Shown: positions 16,933-30,004, numbered from the stretch's first letter. The stretch is DNA of 64,000 bases from Pseudomonas alkylphenolica (GCF_004025535.1 NZ_QJRG01000033.1:372001-436000); one strand, 5' to 3'. Made by a program: numbers and translations. Notes: generated from the sequence alone by a model not told the origin.

Positions 16933-17997
16933 TTACTGATGATACTGCGCGGACAGCTCATGCACGGCGTTGATGAACGCACCGGCATGCTCAGGATCGA
17001 CTTCCGGGGTGATGCCATGGCCGAGGTTGAACACGTGGCCGCTGCCGTTGCCATAGCTGGCCAGGATGCGCCCGACTTCAGCACGGATGGCTTCCGGCTT
17101 GGCGTACAGCACAGTTGGGTCCATGTTGCCTTGCAGGGCAACCTTGTTGCCAACCCGCTGGCGGGCTTCACCGATATCGCAAGTCCAGTCCAGGCCCAGG
17201 GCATCGGCGCCGGCGTCAGCGATGCTTTCAAGCCACAGGCCGCCGTTCTTGGTGAAGAGGATCACTGGCACCTTGCGGCCTTCGTGTTCGCGGATCAGGC
17301 CGCTGACGATCTTGCGCATGTAGGCCAGGGAGAACTCCTGATATGCCGCCGCCGACAGGTTACCGCCCCAGGTATCAAAAATCTGCACAGCCTGCGCACC
17401 GGCCAGAATCTGGCCGTTGAGGTAGCTGGTGACCGACTGCGCGAGCTTGTCGAGCAGCAGGTGCATGGCTTGCGGGTTGTCGTAGAGCATGGCCTTGGTT
17501 TTGCGGAAGTCTTTCGACGAGCCGCCTTCGACCATGTAAGTGGCCAGCGTCCACGGGCTGCCGGAGAAGCCGATCAACGGCACACGGCCATTGAGCTCGC
17601 GGCGGATGGTGCTGACCGCGTCCATGACATAGCCGAGGTCTTTCTGCGGATCAGGGATCGGCAGCGCCTCGATATCGGCCAGGGTACTGACGACTTTCTT
17701 GAAACGCGGACCTTCGCCGGTCTCGAAATACAGGCCCTGGCCCATGGCGTCGGGAATGGTGAGGATGTCGGAGAACAGGATCGCGGCGTCCAGCGGGTAG
17801 CGGTCCAGCGGCTGCAGGGTCACTTCACAGGCGAACTGCGGGTTCATGCACAGGCTCATGAAATCACCAGCCTTGGCGCGGCTGGCGCGGTACTCCGGCA
17901 GGTAGCGGCCGGCTTGGCGCATCATCCAGACAGGCGTGACGTCTACGGGTTGCTTGAGCAGTGCACGCAGGAAACGATCGTTCTTCAGGGCAGTCAT
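16933..17997 (-). CDS. hemE: uroporphyrinogen decarboxylase
   Basis: A 354-residue enzyme of normal family length. Both signatures are present: [15 protein letters not shown] near the N-terminus with the catalytic Arg, and [13 protein letters not shown] in the middle. It converts uroporphyrinogen III to coproporphyrinogen III in cytosolic haem synthesis. It lies downstream of gltD in the same direction, separated by a strong terminator, so it has its own transcript. Confidence 0.97.
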   Translation of the reverse strand: MTALKNDRFLRALLKQPVDVTPVWMMRQAGRYLPEYRASRAKAGDFMSLCMNPQFACEVTLQPLDRYPLDAAILFSDILTIPDAMGQGLYFETGEGPRFKKVVSTLADIEALPIPDPQKDLGYVMDAVSTIRRELNGRVPLIGFSGSPWTLATYMVEGGSSKDFRKTKAMLYDNPQAMHLLLDKLAQSVTSYLNGQILAGAQAVQIFDTWGGNLSAAAYQEFSLAYMRKIVSGLIREHEGRKVPVILFTKNGGLWLESIADAGADALGLDWTCDIGEARQRVGNKVALQGNMDPTVLYAKPEAIRAEVGRILASYGNGSGHVFNLGHGITPEVDPEHAGAFINAVHELSAQYHQ

Positions 17998-18044
17998 GTC
18001 GGCATCCGGAAAAAAAGTGCGGGCATTTTCTCAGACACCAACGG

Positions 18045-18072
18045 AAAAGGCACGGTAAGTACCGTGCCTTTT
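18045..18072 (-). terminator. gltD terminator
   Basis: A 12-bp perfect stem (AAAAGGCACGGT with its complement) and loop AAGT separate gltD from hemE. A-run and T-run on both sides make it work in either direction. Confidence 0.85.
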
Positions 18073-18110
18073 GTCTATCGACTTGTGACAGGTCAATAGA
18101 TTTCTTGATT

Positions 18111-18138
18111 GCAGGAGCGGATTTATCCGCTCCTACAG
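18111..18138. repeat. REP-type palindrome
   Basis: The perfect inverted repeat AGGAGCGGAT-TT-ATCCGCTCCT (18113-18134) lies between hemE and gltD. The same core recurs at 34060-34151 and 39097-39151. This is the usual form of dispersed REP sequences in the P. putida/fluorescens lineage. Confidence 0.75.
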
Positions 18139-18145
18139 GCCTCAA

Positions 18146-19597
<1,452 letters not shown>

Positions 19598-22500
19598 TCA
19601 CTGCGGGTTGGCACGGGTGCTGGACAGCAGGTTCTTCAGGTTGGCCGCCTTTGGCTTGACCAGCCAGAAGCGACGCACGTAGTCGTCCAGGTTTTCCCAG
19701 AGCTCGCGTCCCCATTCGCTGCCGGTTTCTTCAACGTACTCAGTCAGCACGCGGTGCAGGTGGCTGCGATACGCCTCCATGGCCTCACCGGTGATGCGCT
19801 GGATTTCCACCAGCTCGTGGTTGAGCTTGTCGACGAAGCTGTTGTCCATGTCCAGCACGTAGGCGAAACCGCCAGTCATGCCAGAGCCGAAGTTGTAGCC
19901 CGTCTTGCCCAGTACGCAGACAAAACCACCGGTCATATATTCACAGCAGTGATCGCCTGTGCCTTCGACAATCGCGTGGGCACCGGAGTTACGCACCGCA
20001 AAGCGCTCGCCCGCGGTACCGGCGGCGAACAGCTTGCCGCCAGTGGCACCGTACAGGCAGGTGTTGCCGACAATGGCGCTGTGCTGGGTGGCGAACGGAC
20101 TGCCCGCAGGCGGCACGATGACCAACTTGCCGCCAGTCATGCCTTTACCGACGTAGTCGTTGGCATCACCCTCGAGGTACATGTTCAGACCACCGGCGTT
20201 CCACACCCCGAAGCTCTGACCGGCAGTGCCCTTGAAGCGGAAGGTGATCGGCGCCTTGGCCATGCCCTGGTTGCCGTGCAGGCGGGCAACCTCACCGGAA
20301 ATGCGCGCGCCGATGGAGCGATCGCAGTTGCAGATATCCAGTTCGAATTCGCCACCGGACAGGTCGCGGATCGCCGGCAAGGCCATCTGCACCATCTTCT
20401 CGGCCAGCACGCCCTTGTCGAACGGCGGGTTGCGGTCGACTTCACAAAACTGCGGTTTGTCGGCCGGCACGTGCGGGCTGCCCAGCAGCGGGCTGAGGTC
20501 CAGGTGCTTCTGCTTCTCGGTTTCACCCGGCAGCATTTCCAGCAGGTCGGTACGCCCGATCAGGTCGCCGAGGCTGCGAACGCCCAGCTTGGCCAGCCAT
20601 TCGCGGGTTTCTTCGGCCACGTAGGTGAAGAAGTTCACCACCATGTCGACGGTACCGATGTAGTGGTCCTTGCGCAGCTTGTCGTTCTGGGTCGCAACGC
20701 CGGTGGCGCAGTTGTTCAGGTGGCAGATGCGCAGGTATTTGCAGCCCAGGGCGATCATCGGTGCAGTGCCGAAGCCGAAGCTTTCAGCGCCAAGGATGGC
20801 CGCCTTGATCACGTCGAGGCCGGTTTTCAGGCCACCGTCGGTCTGCACCCGGACCTTGCCACGCAGGTCGTTGCCGCGCAGGGTCTGGTGGGTTTCAGCC
20901 AGACCCAGCTCCCACGGCGCGCCAGCGTACTTGATCGAGGTCAGCGGCGAGGCGCCGGTGCCACCGTCGTAGCCGGAAATGGTGATCAGGTCGGCGTAGG
21001 CCTTGGCCACACCGGCGGCGATGGTGCCGACACCGGCTTCTGCCACCAGCTTGACCGAAACCAGCGCCTGCGGATTGACCTGCTTGAGGTCGAAAATCAG
21101 CTGCGACAAGTCTTCGATCGAGTAGATATCGTGGTGCGGCGGAGGCGAAATCAGGGTCACGCCAGGCACGGCGTAGCGCAGCTTGGCAATCAGGCCGTTG
21201 ACCTTGCCGCCCGGCAGCTGGCCGCCTTCGCCCGGCTTGGCGCCTTGAGCGACCTTGATCTGCAGCACCTCGGCGTTCACCAGGTACTCCGGCGTGACAC
21301 CGAAACGGCCGGTGGCCACTTGTTTGATCTTGGAGCTACGGATGGTGCCGTAGCGGGCCGGGTCTTCACCGCCCTCACCGGAGTTAGAGCGGGCACCGAG
21401 GCGGTTCATTGCTTCGGCCAGGGCTTCGTGTGCCTCCGGCGACAGTGCGCCGAGGGAAATACCGGCGGAGTCGAAACGCTTGAGGATGTCCTGCAACGGC
21501 TCGACTTCTTCCAGTGCCAGGGCCTGGTCGGCGACCTTGACCTTGAGCAGGTCGCGGATCATCGACACCGGGCGCGAATCGACCAGCGCCGTGTATTCCT
21601 TGAACTTGGCATAGTCGCCCTGCTGCACGGCAGCCTGCAGCGTGTTGACCACATCCGGGTTGTAGGCGTGGTACTCACCACCGTGGACGAACTTCAGCAG
21701 ACCACCTTGCTGGATCGGCTTGCGCGGGCTCCAGGCTTCAGCAGCAAGCAGCTTCTGCTCATTCTCGATGTCGACAAAGCGCGCGCCTTTGAGGCGGCTG
21801 GCAACACCACGGAAGCTCAGCTCGACAACTTCCTCGGACAGGCCTACGGCCTCGAACAGCTGCGCACCACGGTAGGAACCGATGGTCGAGATGCCCATCT
21901 TCGACAGGATCTTCAGCAGGCCCTTGGAGATACCCTTGCGGTAGTACTTGAACACTTCGTCCAGGTCACCGAGCACTTCGCCAGTGCGGATCAGGTCGGC
22001 CAGCACTTCGTAGGCCAGGTACGGGTACACGGCCGAAGCACCGAAACCAATCAGTACGGCAAAGTGATGCGGGTCACGCGCGGTGGCGGTTTCAACCAGG
22101 ATGTTGCTGTCGCAACGCAGGCCCAGTTCGGTCAGGCGGTGATGCACCGCGCCGACGGCCAGCGAGGCATGCACCGGCAGTTTGCCCGGGGCGATATGAC
22201 GGTCGCTCAGTACCAGTTGGGTCTTGCCGCTGCGCACGGCTTCTTCGGCCTGGTCGGCGATGTTGCGTACCGCGGCTTCCAGACCCAGGCTTTCTTCGTA
22301 GTTGAGGTCGATCAGCTGACGCTCGAAGCCGGGGCGGTCGAGGTTCATCAGCGAACGCCACTTGGCTGGCGAAATCACCGGCGAGCTGAGAATGACCCGC
22401 GAAGCGTGCTCGGGAGACTCCTGGAAGATGTTGCGCTCGGCACCCAGGCAGATCTCCAGCGACATGACGATTGCTTCACGCAACGGGTCGATCGGCGGGT

Positions 22501-24043
22501 TGGTGACCTGGGCGAACTGCTGACGGAAGTAGTCGTAGGTCGAACGCACGCGCTGGGAGAGGATCGCCATCGGCGTATCGTCACCCATCGAGCCGACCGC
22601 TTCCTGGCCTTGTTCGCCGAGCGGGCGCAGCACCTGGTCACGCTCTTCGAAGGTGACCTGGAACATCTTCATGTATTGCTTGAGCTGGTCGGCGTCGTAG
22701 CTGGCCACGCCCTGGTCGTCGCTGAGGTCGGCCTGGATGCGCAGGGCATTCTGGCGCAACCAGCGCTTGTACGGGTGGCGCGACTTCAGGCGGTTGTCGA
22801 TGGCGTCGGTGTCGAGGATCTGGCCGGTCTCGGTGTCCACGGCAAAGATCTGACCCGGGCCGACACGCCCCTTGGCGATAACGTCTTCAGGCTTGTAGTC
22901 CCACACGCCGATTTCCGACGCCAGGGTGATGTAGCCGTTCTTGGTGGTGACCCAGCGCGCCGGGCGCAAGCCGTTGCGGTCAAGCAGGCAGACCGCGTGG
23001 CGACCTTCGGTCAGTACCACGCCGGCCGGGCCGTCCCACGCCTCCATGTGCATGGAGTTGTATTCGTAGAAGGCGCGCAGGTCGGCGTCCATGGTCTCGA
23101 CGTTCTGCCACGCCGGCGGAATGATCATCCGCACGCCACGGAACAGGTCGATGCCGCCGGTCACCATCAGCTCGAGCATGTTGTCCATGCTCGAAGAGTC
23201 GGAGCCGACACGGTTGACCAGCGGGCCGAGCTCTTCCAGGTCCGGGATCAGGTCGTTTTCGAACTTGGTCCGACGGGCCTGGGCCCAGTTGCGGTTACCG
23301 GTAATGGTGTTGATCTCGCCGTTATGGGCGAGGAAGCGGAACGGCTGCGCCAGCGGCCATTTCGGCAGGGTGTTGGTCGAGAAGCGCTGGTGGAACACGC
23401 AAATTGCGGTTTGCAGGCGCTCGTCATCCAGGTCCGGATAGAAGGCGGCGAGGTCCGCCGGCATCATCAGGCCTTTATAGATGATGGTCTTGTGCGAAAA
23501 GCTGCAGATGTAGTGGTCGGTGTCGGCAGCATTGGCTACGGACGAGCGACGACGGGCGCTGAACAGCTTGATGGCGAATTCCTGGTCGCTCAGGCCGTCA
23601 CCGCCGACGAACACCTGTTCGATCTGCGGCAGGCGTTCCAGTGCCAGGCGGCCGAGCACGCTGGTGTCGATCGGCACTTTGCGCCAGCCCACCAGGGTCA
23701 AGCCCGCAGCGAGAATCTCGCGGTTCATGTTTTCGCGTGCCGCTTCTGCCTTGCCGGCGTCCTGGTTGAAGAACACCATGCCGACCGCGTACTGCTTGGG
23801 CAGCTCAACGCCAAACTGTTCCTGGGCGACCGCGCGCAGGAACTGATCAGGCTTTTGCATCAACAGGCCACAACCGTCACCGGTCTTGCCGTCGGCGTTG
23901 ATACCACCGCGGTGGGTCATGCAGGTCAGTGCCTGCATAGCTGTTTGCAGAAGGTGGTGGCTGGGTTCGCCCGTCATATGGGCGATCAGGCCAAAACCAC
24001 AGTTATCCTTGAATTCTTCGGGATGGTACAGACCTGTTTTCAT
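19598..24043 (-). CDS. gltB: glutamate synthase (NADPH) large subunit
   Basis: A 1481-residue protein with the GltB order: N-terminal Ntn glutaminase (Cys15 in [11 protein letters not shown], the mature N-terminal nucleophile after propeptide removal), central domain, FMN-binding synthase domain ([13 protein letters not shown]) with a Cys-rich 3Fe-4S site (CNNCATGVA), and C-terminal GXXGXXXG beta-helix. It makes two glutamates from glutamine and 2-oxoglutarate. ATG 24043 is chosen because homology begins at [11 protein letters not shown]; 58 upstream in-frame residues look like non-coding leader. Confidence 0.97.
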   Translation of the reverse strand: MKTGLYHPEEFKDNCGFGLIAHMTGEPSHHLLQTAMQALTCMTHRGGINADGKTGDGCGLLMQKPDQFLRAVAQEQFGVELPKQYAVGMVFFNQDAGKAEAARENMNREILAAGLTLVGWRKVPIDTSVLGRLALERLPQIEQVFVGGDGLSDQEFAIKLFSARRRSSVANAADTDHYICSFSHKTIIYKGLMMPADLAAFYPDLDDERLQTAICVFHQRFSTNTLPKWPLAQPFRFLAHNGEINTITGNRNWAQARRTKFENDLIPDLEELGPLVNRVGSDSSSMDNMLELMVTGGIDLFRGVRMIIPPAWQNVETMDADLRAFYEYNSMHMEAWDGPAGVVLTEGRHAVCLLDRNGLRPARWVTTKNGYITLASEIGVWDYKPEDVIAKGRVGPGQIFAVDTETGQILDTDAIDNRLKSRHPYKRWLRQNALRIQADLSDDQGVASYDADQLKQYMKMFQVTFEERDQVLRPLGEQGQEAVGSMGDDTPMAILSQRVRSTYDYFRQQFAQVTNPPIDPLREAIVMSLEICLGAERNIFQESPEHASRVILSSPVISPAKWRSLMNLDRPGFERQLIDLNYEESLGLEAAVRNIADQAEEAVRSGKTQLVLSDRHIAPGKLPVHASLAVGAVHHRLTELGLRCDSNILVETATARDPHHFAVLIGFGASAVYPYLAYEVLADLIRTGEVLGDLDEVFKYYRKGISKGLLKILSKMGISTIGSYRGAQLFEAVGLSEEVVELSFRGVASRLKGARFVDIENEQKLLAAEAWSPRKPIQQGGLLKFVHGGEYHAYNPDVVNTLQAAVQQGDYAKFKEYTALVDSRPVSMIRDLLKVKVADQALALEEVEPLQDILKRFDSAGISLGALSPEAHEALAEAMNRLGARSNSGEGGEDPARYGTIRSSKIKQVATGRFGVTPEYLVNAEVLQIKVAQGAKPGEGGQLPGGKVNGLIAKLRYAVPGVTLISPPPHHDIYSIEDLSQLIFDLKQVNPQALVSVKLVAEAGVGTIAAGVAKAYADLITISGYDGGTGASPLTSIKYAGAPWELGLAETHQTLRGNDLRGKVRVQTDGGLKTGLDVIKAAILGAESFGFGTAPMIALGCKYLRICHLNNCATGVATQNDKLRKDHYIGTVDMVVNFFTYVAEETREWLAKLGVRSLGDLIGRTDLLEMLPGETEKQKHLDLSPLLGSPHVPADKPQFCEVDRNPPFDKGVLAEKMVQMALPAIRDLSGGEFELDICNCDRSIGARISGEVARLHGNQGMAKAPITFRFKGTAGQSFGVWNAGGLNMYLEGDANDYVGKGMTGGKLVIVPPAGSPFATQHSAIVGNTCLYGATGGKLFAAGTAGERFAVRNSGAHAIVEGTGDHCCEYMTGGFVCVLGKTGYNFGSGMTGGFAYVLDMDNSFVDKLNHELVEIQRITGEAMEAYRSHLHRVLTEYVEETGSEWGRELWENLDDYVRRFWLVKPKAANLKNLLSSTRANPQ

Positions 24044-24195
24044 AGACACTTTCTCACCAGGTTCGCCTCTCACCAAGGCAAATCTCTTTTTAGTACAACC
24101 ACTTACCATCCACGCCGAACGAATGCCAGCTTTGCGGGGGCAATAGGGGAGCCATTGTTGCACAGCGACAGGGAAGCCCACAAATTTACGACGAA

Positions 24196-24216
24196 ATGTC
24201 GCAAGTCCATGTCGCA
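24196..24216. repeat. direct repeat pair upstream of gltB
   Basis: Two exact copies of ATGTCGCA start 13 bases apart, about 155-175 bases before the gltB start. They could be half-sites for a regulator or chance. Confidence 0.4.
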
Positions 24217-24320
24217 TTTTTGAATGTTTTTAAGCGCGCGCCGTGGTAACAGCATGGCTTGAGTCTGAAGCGTTTCAGCCTGGACTGCAAGATGGGCTTG
24301 TGGCCGGCAGTCTGGGACAG

Positions 24321-24352
24321 AAAAGCCTGCCGCGTATTCACGCAGCAGGCTT
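24321..24352 (-). terminator. terminator of SPOR-domain ATPase gene
   Basis: On the - strand an 8-bp GC-rich stem (AAGCCTGC with its complement), extended by further GC pairs around an AT loop, ends in TTTT. It lies 56 bases past the stop at 24408. Confidence 0.75.
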
Positions 24353-24407
24353 GACCGTAATTCAGGAGTCGCTCAGCAGGTGGCGGGGGTAGTGCCACCC
24401 AGCTTTA

Positions 24408-26015
24408 TCAGCGGGTCGCAGCCAGTTCTTGTTGGACGCTGGCGACGGTACGTGGCCAAGGTTTACCAGCCTGGACCTTGGCTGGCAAGGCTTTGATTGC
24501 AGCCAGCGCTGCATCACGGCTGGCGAAGTTGCCATAAGTGATGACATACAGGGGTTTGCCCTGCAGGGTTTTCTTGAAGTAGCGATAGTCGCCACCCTGA
24601 GCATTCACGTAGGCCTGGGCCGTGGACTCGGAGCTGGTGCCGAGAATTTGCACGACGTAGTTGCCCGGCTTCTGTCCGGCATACCAGCTACCGCCGGCGG
24701 CCGGCTTGGCTGCAGCTTTCTCGGCAGGCTTCGGCGCAGGCTTGGCAGTCGCAACCTGGGTCGGGGCAGGTTTGGCAGCTGGCGCAACCGGTTTGCTGGC
24801 TGCCGGAGCAACCGGCTTCGCCGCTGGCGCCACTGGCTGAGCCTGGGCAACAACGGGCTGTGCCGGCGTAGGCGCAGGGCCTGGCTGCACGCCAGCAGGC
24901 GGGGCAATGGTAGTGACGGTAGGCGGCTGCAGCGCGGTATCGCCGGCCGGGCCACCCTCCTCACCCTCATTCATGCCAGCCGCTTCGGCCAATGGACCAC
25001 GCATCACCGGTTGAGACTGGCCTACCAGCGGCAGCGGCATCGGTTGCGAGTTGCCGGCGAACTCGATGGCTGGGCCGCCATTGTTCGACTGCGCAGCACC
25101 CGGCTGACCTTCTCCCAGTGGCAGCTGAGCCTGCTCTGCCGGTGCGGTGGGCGCCTGGTCGCTTTTTTTCGGCATCAGCACGGCCGCCGCTACAGCAACG
25201 ACAACCACAGCAGAGAGTGCCAGCACGTGTTTCTTAGGCATATTGAACCCCATTGATGGTCGCTTGGCCGTTGTCCGGCTGGCGATCATGGCTTCGATCA
25301 AGGTATCGCGAGCGACCTGGTTGATAGCTCCAGGCCAGCCGTCCGAATGTTGGTGAATATCGACAATCTGTTCACTGGTGAACACCTCGATGCCTCGCCC
25401 CGCACCCTCAAGGCGCTGCTCAAGGTATTCCCGCGTTTCTTCTTCGCTGTAGGGCGCCAGCTCAATGACATGGAAACGCTCCAGGTCTTCACTCAGCTCT
25501 TCCAGCCCGGCGATCAGTGACGGCTCACCGAACAGGAATACATGCGGACGCCCTTCGGGCGTACCCGCCGCCAGTTCCAGCAAGGCTTGGAGTGCCGACG
25601 CGTCGAGTTGTTCCGCATCGTCCACCAACAGATAGACTTCCTGGCCGGTCAGTGCCAGCTGCACCACCTGAGCCAGCAGCTCAGGGACCTCGGGCTGAGC
25701 AACGCCCAGGGCCTGGGCCACCTGACCGAGCACGCTGGCAGCATCGCTGGCGCCCCGCGCGGACACCACTACGCTCTGCACCGACTGCTTGTTGGTGCTG
25801 GCCACCAGTGCCTGGCGCAGCAAGGTCTTGCCACTGCCCTGCGGGCCGGTGACCACCAGCAACAGCTGGCTGTAGCGCGCCAGGTGATGCAGTTGCCCCA
25901 GCACAGGCTTACGTTGCGCCGGGAAAAACTTGAAGCCGGGCACCCGTGCAGCAAAGGGGTCGTGGTTCAACTGGTAATGGCCGAGAAAGGCCTCGTCAGC
26001 ATGCAAACTAGTCAT
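24408..26015 (-). CDS. AAA ATPase with C-terminal SPOR domain (DamX-like)
   Basis: A 535-residue membrane protein: cytoplasmic AAA domain with Walker A GPQGSGKT (57-64) and Walker B YLLVDDAEQL; one membrane helix at about 260-280; a long Pro/Ala-rich periplasmic linker; and a SPOR peptidoglycan-binding domain at about 455-520. SPOR domains bind denuded glycan at the division septum. Position after aroK-aroB recalls damX in enterobacteria, but E. coli DamX lacks the ATPase as I recall. It starts 16 bases after the aroB stop, so it is probably in the aroKB transcript. Confidence 0.88.
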   Translation of the reverse strand: MTSLHADEAFLGHYQLNHDPFAARVPGFKFFPAQRKPVLGQLHHLARYSQLLLVVTGPQGSGKTLLRQALVASTNKQSVQSVVVSARGASDAASVLGQVAQALGVAQPEVPELLAQVVQLALTGQEVYLLVDDAEQLDASALQALLELAAGTPEGRPHVFLFGEPSLIAGLEELSEDLERFHVIELAPYSEEETREYLEQRLEGAGRGIEVFTSEQIVDIHQHSDGWPGAINQVARDTLIEAMIASRTTAKRPSMGFNMPKKHVLALSAVVVVAVAAAVLMPKKSDQAPTAPAEQAQLPLGEGQPGAAQSNNGGPAIEFAGNSQPMPLPLVGQSQPVMRGPLAEAAGMNEGEEGGPAGDTALQPPTVTTIAPPAGVQPGPAPTPAQPVVAQAQPVAPAAKPVAPAASKPVAPAAKPAPTQVATAKPAPKPAEKAAAKPAAGGSWYAGQKPGNYVVQILGTSSESTAQAYVNAQGGDYRYFKKTLQGKPLYVITYGNFASRDAALAAIKALPAKVQAGKPWPRTVASVQQELAATR

Positions 26016-26031
26016 CGGACGCTCATCAACC

Positions 26032-27129
26032 TCAAAGCTGGGCCACGATCGCGCGGTAATCCGCGGCTAACGTGGCCTGAAGAATCTCTTTCGGATAGTC
26101 GTCGGTGACCACCGCTTCGCCCATTTGGCGCAGCAGAACCAGACGCAGACGACCGTCGAGTACTTTTTTATCGACCGCCATGTGTTCCATGAACTGGGCG
26201 GGCGTCATCGCTTCGGGCGGTACTACCGGCAAACCGGCACGCTGGAATAGGCGAATGCCACGGTCACGCGCTTGCTGACTGATCCAGCCCAGACGCATGG
26301 ACATCTCCAGTGCCATGACCGTACCCGCCGCCACGGCTTCGCCATGTAGCCAGACACCATACCCCATGTGGGTCTCGATCGCGTGACCGAAGGTGTGCCC
26401 AAGGTTGAGTGTGGCGCGCACGCCCGACTCTCGCTCATCCGCACCGACCACTGCCGCCTTGGCTGCACAGGAGCGACGAATCGCCTCGGTCAGGGCCGTT
26501 TGCTCCAGGCCGCGCAGCGCATCCATGTTGGCTTCGAGCCAGCCCAGGAACGGTTCGTCACAAATCAGGCCGTACTTGATCACTTCGGCAAGGCCGGCAG
26601 ACAGCTCACGCGGTGGCAGGGAGTTGAGGCTGGCGGTGTCGATCAGCACGGCATTGGGCTGATAGAAGGCGCCAACCATGTTCTTGCCCAGCGGGTGGTT
26701 GATGCCGGTCTTGCCACCCACGGAGGAGTCGACCTGGGACAGCAGAGTGGTCGGCACCTGGATGAAATCCACACCGCGCTGGTAACAGGCAGCGGCAAAA
26801 CCGGCCATGTCGCCGATCACCCCGCCCCCCAGGGCGACCACGGTGGTACGGCGGTCGTGACGTGCGGTGAGCAGTGCATCGAAAATCAGCTGCAGGGTTT
26901 CCCAGTTCTTGAAGGCTTCGCCGTCAGGCAACACCACCGGCAGCACCGAGTAGGCACCCAGGGTCTTGCTCAGACGTTCGAGATAGAGGGGAGCTACCGT
27001 CTCATTGGAGACAATGGCGACCTGCCGACCGGCAATATGCGGTGCCAGCAACTCAGGCTGGTCCAGCAGGCCTTCGCCAATGTAGATCGGGTAGCTGCGC
27101 TCGCCCAATTCGACCTTTAGTGTCTGCAT
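26032..27129 (-). CDS. aroB: 3-dehydroquinate synthase
   Basis: A 365-residue enzyme of normal length. It carries the NAD-binding [13 protein letters not shown], the substrate segment [21 protein letters not shown] and the metal-ligand region [11 protein letters not shown]. It makes 3-dehydroquinate from DAHP in the shikimate pathway. ATG 27129 starts at the conserved MQTLKVEL; the 4-residue longer start has no support. It is downstream of aroK in the same direction with a gap of about 100 bases. Confidence 0.97.
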   Translation of the reverse strand: MQTLKVELGERSYPIYIGEGLLDQPELLAPHIAGRQVAIVSNETVAPLYLERLSKTLGAYSVLPVVLPDGEAFKNWETLQLIFDALLTARHDRRTTVVALGGGVIGDMAGFAAACYQRGVDFIQVPTTLLSQVDSSVGGKTGINHPLGKNMVGAFYQPNAVLIDTASLNSLPPRELSAGLAEVIKYGLICDEPFLGWLEANMDALRGLEQTALTEAIRRSCAAKAAVVGADERESGVRATLNLGHTFGHAIETHMGYGVWLHGEAVAAGTVMALEMSMRLGWISQQARDRGIRLFQRAGLPVVPPEAMTPAQFMEHMAVDKKVLDGRLRLVLLRQMGEAVVTDDYPKEILQATLAADYRAIVAQL

Positions 27130-27228
27130 GTGTCCCCACAATGAACAAGGCGCGGTATCGATGCGTCGACCCGCGCGATAACGGTGTGCCCTGTCACGGC
27201 ATGACTGGTCGCCGAGGATAGTCCTGGC

Positions 27229-27747
27229 TTAACGGGGCGGCAACTTCTGCAACCGCTCGAGAATGTCGAGCACGACCATTCGCGGTGGCCGTTCGTCGGT
27301 TTCCACCACCAGGTCGGCGATCTCGCGGTAGAGCGGATCACGGACTTCCAGCAGTGCCCGCAGCGTTGCTTCCGGGTTGGCCGTGCGCAGCAACGGTCGG
27401 TTGCGATCACGCGCCGTACGCCCGACCTGCTGCTCGACCGAGGCATGCAGATACACCACACGCCCCCCGGCGTGCAGGGCCTGACGGTTGGCATCGCGCA
27501 TCACGGCGCCGCCACCGGTGGCCAGGACCACGCCGTCGAACGCGCACAGCTCGGCGATCATCGCCTGCTCACGATCACGAAAGCCCGGTTCGCCTTCCTT
27601 GTCGAAGATCCACGGGATATTGGCGCCCGTGCGCAATTCAATTTCCTTGTCGGAATCTTTGAACGGCAGGCGCAGCTCTTTAGCCAGCAGGCGGCCGATG
27701 GTGCTTTTACCAGCACCCATGGGCCCCACAAGTATCAAATTTCGCAC
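27229..27747 (-). CDS. aroK: shikimate kinase
   Basis: A 172-residue kinase with P-loop GPMGAGKST (residues 8-16), the shikimate-binding DSD segment KDSDKEIE, and GGGAVM. It phosphorylates shikimate using ATP. It begins 4 bases after the pilQ stop, which makes it the continuation of the pilus operon, the arrangement pilMNOPQ-aroKB known in many gammaproteobacteria. Confidence 0.97.
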   Translation of the reverse strand: MRNLILVGPMGAGKSTIGRLLAKELRLPFKDSDKEIELRTGANIPWIFDKEGEPGFRDREQAMIAELCAFDGVVLATGGGAVMRDANRQALHAGGRVVYLHASVEQQVGRTARDRNRPLLRTANPEATLRALLEVRDPLYREIADLVVETDERPPRMVVLDILERLQKLPPR

Positions 27748-27751
27748 AGAA

Positions 27752-29041
27752 TCAACGACTCACAGCAATCGCCTGGTCACTCATGATACGCGGAGTCAGG
27801 AAGACCAGCAGCTCGGATTTTTTCTCTTGTAGAACATCGCGACGAAACAGCCGCCCAACATACGGCAGATCACCAAAAAATGGCACCTTGTCGACAACTT
27901 TACTTTGCATTGTCGAGTACACACCGCCGATCACGATGGTCTCGCCATCGCGGATGTGCACGTTGGCATTCACCTCGTTTTTGCGGATGGCAGGCACCTG
28001 GTCCAGGGCATTGAGGTAATCGGGCTCATCCTTGGTCACCTTCACCGCCATGATTACCCGGTTGTCAGGGGTGATCTGCGGCGTTACCTCCAAAGACAGC
28101 GAGGCCTCGCGGAAGGTCACAGACGTGGCACCGCTGCCGCTGGTTTCCTGATAGGGGACATCGGCGCCCTTGAGAATCCGTGCGGTTTGCTTGTCGGCGG
28201 TGACCACCTTGGGCTGCGAGATGATCTCGCCGTTGCCGGACTTTTCCATGGCGCTGAGTTCAAGATCGAGAAGCACATTATCCCGGACCAGCCCCAAACC
28301 GACGGCTGAGCCAGCCTGTTCCACCCCCAGATCGACAAAAGTACCCTCGCCACCCAGAACCAGACCGCTCCCCACGCTTGCCTGCGCCCCCCAGCGCACA
28401 CCGAGGCTCCTTTCGTAACCGACATTGGCCTCGACGATCCGCGCCTCGATCATTACCTGGCGCACCGGAACATCCAGGCGCGCGACCAGCTGGCGTAATA
28501 CGTCCAGCCGCGCCGGCGTCTGGCTGACCACCAGGGTATTGGTCCTGTCATCGACACTCAGAGTGCCCTGACCTGGCGTTGACGGGTCGTCTACCATCAG
28601 CGCCTGGAACACGGTGGCGATGTCCGCGGCCTTGGCATAGTGAATGGACAGCAGCTCGCGCTGTACTTGCGCCAGCCCGGCCACCTGCTGTCGCCCCTCC
28701 AGCAACTGCCGCTCATGCCCGCTCAATTCGCCAATGGGGGCCACCAGCAACACGTTGCCCTCGTCCCGTTTTTCCAGCCCCTTGCTGCGCAGCACCAGGT
28801 CCAGTGCCTGCTCCCAGGGCACCTCCTGCAATCGCAGGGTGATCTTGCCCTGTACCGAGTCACTGGCAACCAGGTTGACCCCGGAGAAGTCCGCCAGCAC
28901 CTGCAACACTGCGCGCACCTCGACGTCCTGGAAGTTCAGCGACAACTCCTCGCCAGCCGGCTTGCCATTGGCCGACTGAGCGACGACAGCCTGAACCGCA
29001 AGCACACCTGCAATTATCCCCCTGCACCACCTTGCCCCCAT
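27752..29041 (-). CDS. pilQ: short PilQ-type secretin
   Basis: A 429-residue outer membrane secretin. After a signal peptide (about 1-22) come an STN/N0-like domain ([23 protein letters not shown]), an N1-type domain ([13 protein letters not shown]) and the secretin core ending in [16 protein letters not shown]. It lacks the N-terminal AMIN (septal-targeting) repeats that make typical PilQ about 700 residues. It would form the pilus pore. It stands last of the pil genes, before aroK. Confidence 0.9.
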   Translation of the reverse strand: MGARWCRGIIAGVLAVQAVVAQSANGKPAGEELSLNFQDVEVRAVLQVLADFSGVNLVASDSVQGKITLRLQEVPWEQALDLVLRSKGLEKRDEGNVLLVAPIGELSGHERQLLEGRQQVAGLAQVQRELLSIHYAKAADIATVFQALMVDDPSTPGQGTLSVDDRTNTLVVSQTPARLDVLRQLVARLDVPVRQVMIEARIVEANVGYERSLGVRWGAQASVGSGLVLGGEGTFVDLGVEQAGSAVGLGLVRDNVLLDLELSAMEKSGNGEIISQPKVVTADKQTARILKGADVPYQETSGSGATSVTFREASLSLEVTPQITPDNRVIMAVKVTKDEPDYLNALDQVPAIRKNEVNANVHIRDGETIVIGGVYSTMQSKVVDKVPFFGDLPYVGRLFRRDVLQEKKSELLVFLTPRIMSDQAIAVSR

Positions 29042-29065
29042 CTGCGACCTCCCTGGTCCGTCCCG

Positions 29066-30004
29066 CTAGCCCGCCAGCGCGGACGATTTCAAACTCAACG
29101 TGCGCTGCCGCTCAACCCATCCCAGGTCCGGCACGAAGACCTTCTCGGCAATCTCCACCCTATGCTCATCAATACGTGTCACCCGGCCATTGTCCCGGCC
29201 CAGACGGTCACCCACCTGCAGACGATGCACCACCCCGCCGACGCGCAGCAACGCATGGCGGACCTGGCGCCGGGCAAGGCTGCCAATCAGTTCGAACTGG
29301 TCGAGCGGCAAGGTTTCCAGGTACTGGCGCTGCTGCGTCGCTGACGCCGGCTCGAACGGACTGCGTACGACACCTGGGACTGGGCGTGCCAGCGCCGGCT
29401 CAAACTCAGGCAAGGCTGTCGCTGTCCGCTGTTCGCGACTGCGGTAGGCACTGACGCGAACCTGTAGCTGCAGGCTTGCCGGCCCCTGTCCTTCAGTCGG
29501 TAGCAGGTCAAATTCCTGCGGGATAATGAGCCGTGGCAGTTGTGCCAGCCCCTGAGAAAACCCGGACAATGCGGCATAAGTGCCACGCACGCGAAGCTGT
29601 ATTGGCATTTCTATATGGTGGTCGTGAAGCACCTCCTGTATCGGCTCCATCTGTTCGACAAACACACCATGGGACTGGCCCTGATAGGCAATGTCCTCAA
29701 CCAGACCAGCCAATTCGCCTCCCGCTGCAAGCCGCCAGTGCGCCGCCTCGAGGCTTAGCTGTGCCGCCATCAAGCGGGCGTGACCGACTGCGAGCTGCTG
29801 GGCTTCAGGTGCCTTTTCTGCCAGTTCCAGACGCAGGCGCTGGGTCTGTTCGCCTTGTATCTCGATTGCCAGGAACAGCGCACGCAGATGGAAGACAAAC
29901 GCCAGCGCCAGCATCAACACCAGGCAAACGCCCAGCAGCGCAGCTTTCCTGGGGCCGGAGACAACCGCCAAGCGTTGCCAGCTAAACCGTGGCACCCTGC
30001 TCAA
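29066..30004 (-). CDS. pilP: PilO-PilP fusion, type IV pilus alignment subcomplex
   Basis: A 312-residue protein covering two normally separate genes. Residues 1 to about 175 are PilO: cytoplasmic tail, one helix at 22-48, coiled coil and the ferredoxin-like fold with LPRLIIPQEFDL. Residues about 210-312 are the PilP beta domain: DQFELIGSL, RVGGVVHRLQVGDRLG, GRVTRIDEHRVEIAE. Normal PilP is a separate inner membrane lipoprotein; here no lipobox exists, and the PilO helix would anchor both parts. No frameshift is needed. It overlaps pilN by ATGA. Confidence 0.88.
   Translation of the reverse strand: MSRVPRFSWQRLAVVSGPRKAALLGVCLVLMLALAFVFHLRALFLAIEIQGEQTQRLRLELAEKAPEAQQLAVGHARLMAAQLSLEAAHWRLAAGGELAGLVEDIAYQGQSHGVFVEQMEPIQEVLHDHHIEMPIQLRVRGTYAALSGFSQGLAQLPRLIIPQEFDLLPTEGQGPASLQLQVRVSAYRSREQRTATALPEFEPALARPVPGVVRSPFEPASATQQRQYLETLPLDQFELIGSLARRQVRHALLRVGGVVHRLQVGDRLGRDNGRVTRIDEHRVEIAEKVFVPDLGWVERQRTLSLKSSALAG

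Larger units (their letters stand above)
24044..24407 (-). promoter_or_regulatory. gltB leader and intergenic region
   Basis: This 364-base stretch has no gene. It holds the promoter region of gltBD and, at its far end, the terminator of the SPOR/ATPase gene. The only structure seen besides that terminator is a pair of direct 8-base repeats (ATGTCGCA) at 24196-24203 and 24209-24216. No convincing sigma-70 hexamer pair was found. Confidence 0.5.

Noticed and set aside
16903..18099. A 398-residue + strand frame opposite hemE
   Set aside because: It is antisense to hemE, which has both UroD signatures, and crosses the gltD/hemE terminator.
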